Shown: piece after piece, positions 15,169 through 19,997 of the stretch
How the letters are laid out: every line of letters starts with the position of its first letter
Position numbering within the stretch: the first letter of the stretch is position 1
Source of the DNA: Bacillota bacterium
GTDB taxonomy: Bacteria; Bacillota; Clostridia; UBA1381
Direction of reading: 5' to 3'
DNA length: 21,970 nt
Assembly (NCBI GenBank): GCA_021203665.1
Contig: JAJQAT010000207.1
Location: 1-21,970, forward strand
Notes under the pieces: generated by a model
Told to the model about the DNA's origin: nothing
Seen by the model: the letters and a program-made list of their open reading frames with translations, nothing else
The model's database searches: none
Position numbers and translations under genes: made by a program

Positions 15169-15183
15169 GTAAGTCTTTAAAAC

Positions 15184-15213
15184 GGTCGTAAATTGGTCGT
15201 AAGTTGGTCGTAA
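15184..15213. repeat. Three copies of GGTCGTAA, 11-base period, beside int
   Basis: GGTCGTAA is repeated exactly at 15184-15191, 15195-15202 and 15206-15213. The copies begin every 11 bases and so face the same side of the helix. They end ten bases from the int stop codon. Tn916-family integrases bind short direct repeats near the element ends through their N-terminal three-stranded domain, and these are good candidates. Confidence 0.7.
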
Positions 15214-15222
15214 GCTGTCTTG

Positions 15223-16440
15223 CTACCTCTGATTTTTAAAATATTCCTCAAATCCGCACATTTCCGATTTTTTCAATTCCTCGGTCGCGTCCGCGTAGAT
15301 TTGAAGTGTTGTTTCGGCATCAGCGTGTCCGAGTATGTCCTGCATCGCTTTGACGTTCACTCCCGCTTCACACATTCTTGTCGTGAACGTATGACGCAGC
15401 GAGTGATTGCTGAATTTCGGCAGCAACACCTTGCCGTCTTGTTCAAGAACGTCATAATTACAGTCTCTGATAATTCGTCTGAGTGCCTTATTCATCGTCC
15501 CATGATTCTGTGCTCCGCCGAAACGGTTTATGAATATGAAATCCGTGTAACCGTCAATCGTTACGTTGCACCTCAGACCGCTGTCCTCTTGGAATTGTCT
15601 TTCCTGTTGAAACGCTTCCTTGACCTTCGGCAACATGGGTATTGTTCTTTTTCCCGCTTTCGTTTTCGGTGTGTTCACGGCAAAGTCACATTCCTTTGCT
15701 CCGCCGCGATTGTAATAAACGAGCGTATGATTTACACTTATCGTTTCCGCATCCATGTCGATGTCGCACCACCGTAAACCCGTAATCTCGCCTACTCTCA
15801 TTCCTGTCCACATCATCACTGTAAATATCGGATACCACCTATGATAACGCATATCGGTTTCGAGGAAGTTCTCGAACAATTCCTGTTCCGCTAATGTCAG
15901 AGCTTTGCGTTTTTCACTGTCATTGTTATGCGCCTTTTTTAATTCTTTCAGCGCATTGTCCGACGGATTGCTGCGAAGATATTCATCCTCTACACCCAAC
16001 TCAAGCACCTGATGTAAAACCGTATGTATGCTGTCAATTGTGCTTGTTTTGAGATGCTGCGAATCGGCGAGCTTGTTGTAAAACCCGCGCACGTCCGAAC
16101 GCTTGATGTCGGCGGCTTTCATTCTGCCGAAGTCCTCTGCCACGAATTGCGAATACATATACTTGTAATTCTGAAACGTGTTATCCTTCAACCCTCGTTT
16201 GAGTTGAACCCATTTGCTGTACAAATCATTGACGGTAATGTCGCGCTTGTCGGCTCTTATGCCGTCAAGAACATCGCGTAAAATGTCCGCTTCCTTTTCG
16301 CGCAGTGCTTCAAGCGTTTTCGCGTATATTGAATGCCTCTTACCTTGCTTGTCCCGCCATTTGTATTCAAACGAGCCGTTCGAGCGTTCATATTCGCCCT
16401 CTTTTAAAACTCTTTTCTTGCTGTCTTTTCGTCTCTCCAT
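15223..16440 (-). CDS. int: Tn916-type tyrosine recombinase (integrase)
   Basis: Site-specific integrase of 405 residues, the same length as I recall for Tn916 Int. Residues 1-50 match the three-stranded-sheet arm-binding domain (RVLKEGEYERSNGSFEYKWR); 66-165 form the SAM-like core-binding domain; 178-395 form the catalytic domain. Catalytic residues are all present: Arg215 (GMRVGEI), Lys259 in TPKTKAGKR, His346 and Arg349 (HSLRHTF), His372 (LGHAD) and the nucleophile Tyr382 (LQIYADAT). The ATG at 16440 is chosen over an upstream ATG at 16461 because the ribosome site GGAG lies between them and homology begins here. It is preceded by its own consensus promoter and by xis, and followed by phased repeats and a terminator. 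It appears intact and potentially active. Confidence 0.95.
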   Translation of the reverse strand: MERRKDSKKRVLKEGEYERSNGSFEYKWRDKQGKRHSIYAKTLEALREKEADILRDVLDGIRADKRDITVNDLYSKWVQLKRGLKDNTFQNYKYMYSQFVAEDFGRMKAADIKRSDVRGFYNKLADSQHLKTSTIDSIHTVLHQVLELGVEDEYLRSNPSDNALKELKKAHNNDSEKRKALTLAEQELFENFLETDMRYHRWYPIFTVMMWTGMRVGEITGLRWCDIDMDAETISVNHTLVYYNRGGAKECDFAVNTPKTKAGKRTIPMLPKVKEAFQQERQFQEDSGLRCNVTIDGYTDFIFINRFGGAQNHGTMNKALRRIIRDCNYDVLEQDGKVLLPKFSNHSLRHTFTTRMCEAGVNVKAMQDILGHADAETTLQIYADATEELKKSEMCGFEEYFKNQR

Positions 16441-16474
16441 TGTCACAAATTCTCCTTTCATAACAACAAAGAAA

Positions 16475-16521
16475 CTCTTCGAGCATACATCTATTATAGC
16501 TCAAAGAGCTTCATTTGTCAA
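16475..16521 (-). promoter_or_regulatory. Consensus int promoter with inverted-repeat operator
   Basis: On the minus strand TTGACA (16516-16521), a 17-base spacer and TATAAT (16493-16498), a perfect consensus. The spacer includes the palindrome AGCTC-TTT-GAGCT. A second 10-base inverted repeat with one wobble position (16475-16484 and 16499-16508) brackets the -10 box. So strong a promoter is expected to be repressed. The spacer is almost the same as that of the promoter at 1760-1788. Confidence 0.8.
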
Positions 16522-16543
16522 TTTTCATAACATACAAAAATGC

Positions 16544-16741
16544 CTAAATCGAATAAATTTTCTTTAAATATTCGTCCAATGCCTTTCGCTTTATCAATCT
16601 CTTGTTCCCGCACCAAAGAACGAATGTACAACTTTCCGAATCTGTAAGCTCGCGCAATTTGTTTATGCCGATATTAAAATATCCGGCTGCTTCCTCTAAA
16701 TTCAAATTCGACTTCTCCCATATCGGCACTTCATATCTCAT
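16544..16741 (-). CDS. xis: Tn916-type excisionase
   Basis: A 65-residue winged-helix directionality factor. The opening MRYEVPIWEKSNLNLEEAAG and the segments YFNIGINKLREL and WCGNKRLIKRKALDEYL closely follow Tn916 Xis, including the IPIWE-type start, the IGxNKLR recognition helix and the GN(R/K)xxIKRK wing. I start at the ATG at 16741; it lies downstream of GAGAGGAGAG, whereas an upstream frame extension to 16807 lacks family homology. It overlaps by 11 bases the 33-codon reading frame that precedes it, and int follows 103 bases later with its own promoter. It bends DNA and assists Int in excision. Confidence 0.92.
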   Translation of the reverse strand: MRYEVPIWEKSNLNLEEAAGYFNIGINKLRELTDSESCTFVLWCGNKRLIKRKALDEYLKKIYSI

Positions 16742-16832
16742 AATCATCTCTCCTCTCAAAGTTAATTTTCCGTATTTGTCCTCGGCACCCTCGGCAGGAT
16801 TCATCAAGCGGCAGCTTGCAGGACTGCTCCAT
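16731..16832 (-). CDS. Small cysteine-containing ORF coupled to xis
   Basis: A 33-codon reading frame with a very good ribosome site (GGGGAGG, eight bases before the ATG at 16832). It encodes a small basic peptide with Cys5 and a CRGC motif (13-16). Its stop overlaps the xis start by 11 bases, the layout of translational coupling. No family is recognised. It could be a genuine element microprotein, a leader peptide controlling xis translation, or a remnant of a longer protein. Confidence 0.4.
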   Translation of the reverse strand: MEQSCKLPLDESCRGCRGQIRKINFERRDDYEI

Positions 16833-17074
16833 AGGATTTACCTCCCCGTCTTCATTATGACCGGGCTGCGAATTACAGAAGTATCATTATCCCCGATTGC
16901 TCTCGTCGCGCTTTGGCAGCAATTCCAAAGCTTGCAGTGCCGAGTTATCGCTCACTTTACATAAAGCATCATCGCGCTCGGTCTGCACAGCTCCCTCAAT
17001 CGGTAACGTACCTGATGAATGACTTATTCAGTTTTCAAGGGTTAATTCTTTTAGCGTTTTCGTGTTTTTTATTG

Positions 17075-17358
17075 CCCCTCACTTATATGTGATTTAAGAG
17101 CCGTTTTGTAAGGGTAATTTTCGAGAATGTTCACAAAATATTCATATTTCCGACTGCATCTTGCATTTAAGAAAATGTCCCTCATCTATATGGAAATTTC
17201 AAGGCTGTTTGTATACCCTCATTCGAAGGCGTTTACAAAAAGTTCACATTTCTCGAACACATTCGGCATTCAAAGAAATATCCCTTCACTTATACGTGAT
17301 TTTTGAATCCATTTGTTACCCCTATTTTCTGATTGTTTACAAAAAATTCATAAAGTGC
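17075..17358. repeat. Three imperfect tandem repeats of about 103 bases
   Basis: Units begin at 17075, 17178 and 17281. Each opens with YCCCTY followed by a palindrome-like TCACTTATATGTGATTT (less well kept in the middle unit). About 55 bases in, each has TTYACAAAAANTTCAYA (17130, 17232, 17336). The third unit is cut short. The region is non-coding, upstream of xis. The rest of the gene-free stretch 16833-17818 consists of a weakly open minus-strand frame (about 16868-17010) without start signal, an AT-rich segment (17395-17440), and the two structures listed next. Confidence 0.8.
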
Positions 17359-17511
17359 TGAGCATTCCGTTTTAAGTAGACTATATCACGCAAACTTATC
17401 AAATCCCGATAAGTTTAAAAAAATAATTTAAAAAATTAACTTTCTCGCTTAATACCAATAGTCACTGGTGTTAGGGTATTCAGAAGGATTTTTCGACAAA
17501 CAAAAAAACGC

Positions 17512-17582
17512 CGTACAGTTCGCAGCGGCATAGAAAACTCTATATCGCCTAAAATCGTACAGCGTTCGGCTGTGGCTTTTTG
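17512..17582 (+). other. CGTACAG direct repeat with terminator-like hairpin
   Basis: CGTACAG occurs at 17512-17518 and 17556-17562. The second copy leads into the stem ACAGC-GTTCG-GCTGT (17559-17573) followed by GGCTTTTT, which resembles an intrinsic terminator for plus-strand transcription. No plus-strand gene precedes it here, so either it belongs to a lost gene or the block is a conserved structured element sequence. Confidence 0.5.
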
Positions 17583-17624
17583 ATTATTCAGTTATCGGTA
17601 GGTAGTTAAAATAGCAGGATTCAC

Positions 17625-17746
17625 TGTTGGGCAAGCAGTGTGCTTGTGCCACGCACGTAGCTTGTTGGGTGTATGCCCCAAACCCCAAGAACGAATGTTT
17701 CACATTCGAACTGCGCACCTGCGGTGCTGATTTTTACGCTTCGCGT
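17625..17746. other. Cluster of five small hairpins, possible oriT or structured element
   Basis: Consecutive dyads: CAAGCA/TGCTTG (17632-17646), TTGGG/CCCAA (17665-17681), CGAATG/CATTCG (17692-17708), GCACC/GGTGC (17715-17727) and ACGC/GCGT (17736-17746). Dense short dyads next to int/xis are typical of transfer or replication origins of mobilisable elements. The stretch reminds me of non-coding sequence upstream of relaxosome genes in Clostridia elements, but no relaxase gene is present in the window, so the assignment is tentative. The plus-strand reading frame through it is rich in Cys and does not look like a protein. Confidence 0.4.
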
Positions 17747-17818
17747 TTATGCACTTTTGAAGATTCAACAAGTACAATTCTTTTCCTATCTGCTCGGCTA
17801 TTAACTTTATGCATGATT

Positions 17819-18152
17819 CTAGGAAGTATACAATTGGAATAATGTAAGAGCTGGATTACATACTTTTGCTAACGCTGTAATAGCTGTGATATACGGCAAA
17901 GCAAAAGATGTCCCCGTCACGCTTGTATATAATGCTCCGTTTTAGCATCATCCGATAAGCATGACGTATAAATATCGGCTCCCGGCGCGGTTACGAACAC
18001 ATTTTCATAATACTGCGAAGATTCGAAATGTCATAGTTTTTGAGGTCTTCCTCTGATTGTAGCAGTGCGCTTATAACCACATATGGGTGTTCGTCAGATA
18101 TGAAACGATGTCCATTTATATCTATTGTTATTTTCTGCTTATTGTCACTCAT
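17819..18152 (-). pseudogene. Subtilisin-like serine protease (S8) remnant
   Basis: The ATG at 18152 has AGGGGAAA in position and opens a 53-codon frame (MSDNKQKITIDINGHRF..., stop at 17991). Its HPYVVISALLQSEEDLKNYD resembles the strand before the subtilase active-site region. The protein then continues in a second frame from 18030 with SSQYYENVFVTAPGADIYTS, and in a third frame with SVTGTSFALPYITAITALA, which carries the catalytic-Ser motif GTSxAxP, to a stop at 17819. Two single-base losses, near 18030 and near 17921, would restore one frame. The Asp and His motifs are absent, so most of the catalytic domain has been deleted between the start and the Ser part. It is the last gene of the brxL-side operon and non-functional. 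Confidence 0.7.
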
Positions 18153-18212
18153 AAATTTCCCCTATAAATGTTACCAATGGCTCATCGGCTATTTGTTGCT
18201 GATAAGTTTATG

Positions 18213-19196
18213 TTAAGCGTCTCTTCCTACAATAACTCGTGTTTTTTCAACTGGAAACGGAACAGAAAATCTCATGTGGTGTTCCACAGAAACAATCTCA
18301 CCAATATCATTTTCGTCACTTCCGGGGCTTTGGCACAATCACATGGTCGCCGCGCCGCAGTGTGCGATCCTCTGTTCTGTAATATATTGGCTCATCTACA
18401 GATGGCAATTTCACGAGACAATAAACATATACATGGAAGTCATCCTCTGCGAACGGATCAGCATCCATCATTGTACTCGTTGATTCTAGATGTGTAGCTG
18501 GTAGAATACTGCAGGTTTGCGTTTCGTTCTCATTGTCAACTTGAATTACAATGCTTTCTCCACCATTATATTTCTTGCCATCTACATCAATAATCATTCC
18601 ATCAGCATCATCGCTTATGTTATTGGTATCCTCGCCTATATCAGCGGATTCATTCTCAGAAGTTTCCCTGGCTTCTTCCAAAGCCTCCTCATATTCTTCC
18701 TCGGTCTCAAAGTCTTCAGGATCGAGATCATATTCCGTGCCATCTTCGCAAAAGTCACGCCACCCGTATTTTTCGTTGTGTAGAGCTTTATTATACTCTT
18801 CACGAGTCTCATAGTCTTCCGGAGAAATGCCATAGGTACTTCCTTCTTCACAGTTAAGCCTCCACGTATATCGGTTATCGTTCGTATGGACAAAACTTCC
18901 TGTGAAGAGAAGCGGGGCATCGCAAGTATCATCATCAAAAGAACCCATTGCGCCAAGAATCGCTCCGGTACGAATGTTATCTTCTGCATTTTTGATTCTT
19001 CCAGTAGCCATACTGACTGCTGTGGCGGCATACGGATCAATCTTGCCTCACGCACTGTAGTTGTGCTTTTCTCCTTGCTGCTCGCAATAGCGGCCATCGT
19101 GAGACCAGCAGCAAGGTCAATCATGGAATTGAGAGGCTCTGGACATTTGCTGTTTTTCTTGCGTTTGCGAGATGAACTTTTTTTATGCCTCGCCAC
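18213..19196 (-). pseudogene. Acidic repeat protein gene broken by two frameshifts and a stop
   Basis: GTG at 19196 follows GGGAGG at eight bases. The first frame reads a basic head (ARHKKSSSRKRKKN) and a hydrophobic helix (MIDLAAGLTMAAIA). One base missing from an A run (19067-19070) and a TGA at 19048-19050 (C-to-T of CGA?) interrupt it; the next frame then carries GKIDPYAATAVSMATGRIKN and continues to 18316. It contains two 34-residue repeats with the pattern WRxxCExGxxYxxxPEDxETxEEYxxAL (about 18772-18873 and 18667-18768), then a Glu/Asp-rich stretch. An extra C in a C run (18324-18327) ends this frame early; shifting back gives SDENDIGEIVSVEHHM to a stop at 18213. The reconstructed product is about 325 residues. 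Family and function unknown; it lies between two protease pseudogenes. Confidence 0.7.
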
Positions 19197-19250
19197 TGCT
19201 TCGACCTCCCTTCGTTATTTTAACAATAATGCTTTATTCTTTTTTTGCTT

Positions 19251-19978
19251 TCAATACCGCCTCTGCAAGCATTTTGTTTCATCCTCTGCTTGCATAACTT
19301 CTCTAATAAACTCTACCGGATTTGCTACTGCAATTCCGCTATTTTCACTATTGACTTCTACTATCTTTTTTTCATCGGGATCATATCGCCGCTCTTTATA
19401 TGGTATATACCCGCTAACGATACCAACCAAAGCAGCTTTATGTAAGCTCTTTGTCCCTTCTATTCCCACAAGCTCCGGTTTTGCTATAATAGGGCTACCG
19501 GAATTGCCTGGAAAATTTTGAATATCTAATAGTATTTTTTGGGTTGTTTCAATTTCGTTAGAATCTATCCTTGCAATGCACCCTGTTCTGCATATAGGAG
19601 AATTAGAATTGATGTTCACCAACCCCATAGGGAATCCAAGCATATACACATATGATCCCTCATCCCCGCCATTTTCAACGAACTCCGATGAAGATAAAGC
19701 ATGTGCATCAATATCAAAGGCCGAAAAGCTCAAATTATTTGCATTAATAAATCTCCCATTTATCGTTATAACAGCTATGTCAATATTTTTATTTTCGTGT
19801 GCTGTATATAATTTTCTTCCATTTTCTGTAATTGGCATGTCAAATTCTCTTGACTTTCCTGTATCTTTCTCTTTCATTCGTATTACAAGAATCCTGTTGC
19901 TATCCAAGCTGTCCTTCCAGCGTTCTTAACACCTATTGAAACTACTGAATCCATAAAAAATTTGGGTATTAGTGACAT
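19251..19978 (-). pseudogene. Trypsin-like serine protease lacking its catalytic His segment
   Basis: The ATG at 19978 has GGAGG at eight bases and starts MSLIPKFFMDSVVSIGVKNA, GRTAWIATGFL, a typical N-terminal strand pair of HtrA/S1-type proteases, then stops at 19883. The rest is in another frame from about 19890: LVIRMKEKDTGK, then NIDIAVI with the catalytic Asp, LGFPMG, and FPGNSGSP with the nucleophile Ser, ending at 19251. The stretch that should hold the TNKHV-type catalytic His, usually some 20-40 residues between these parts, is missing, so a deletion removed it and shifted the frame. The protein cannot be an active protease. The gene follows brxL by 19 bases in the same operon. Confidence 0.75.
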
Positions 19979-19997
19979 TCTGTTATCCTCCGTTCTT

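Larger units (their letters stand above)
14663..17818. mobile_element. Remnant of a Tn916-type integrative element (int-xis end)
   Basis: The stretch contains, left to right: a truncated element replication/HTH gene, an integrase terminator, phased short repeats, a full-length Tn916-type integrase, its excisionase, three 103-base tandem repeats and a hairpin cluster. No relaxase, coupling protein or conjugation gene is visible inside. The brxL-type defence genes to the right may be cargo of the same element, in which case the true far end lies outside the window. The exact ends were not found: Tn916-type insertion leaves no long target duplication, so the boundaries given are those of the recognisable parts. 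Confidence 0.6.

Noticed and set aside
15220..15777. A 185-codon plus-strand frame opposite int
   Set aside because: The minus strand encodes a full-length integrase with all catalytic residues; the plus frame has no domain.
16868..17010. A minus-strand frame of about 46 codons upstream of the 33-codon frame
   Set aside because: It has no convincing start or ribosome site and no recognisable motif, so it is mentioned only as open sequence.
17075..17358. CRISPR array
   Set aside because: The repeats are long, imperfect and directly adjacent without unique spacers, and no cas gene is present.
17627..17842. A 71-codon plus-strand reading frame rich in Cys
   Set aside because: It runs through the hairpin cluster and then across the antisense of the subtilase remnant. 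No ribosome site, no domain; better explained as chance reading of structured non-coding DNA.
18886..19521. A 211-codon plus-strand frame
   Set aside because: It is antisense to two broken minus-strand genes whose recognisable protein motifs and ribosome sites explain the DNA; no family match or start signal.
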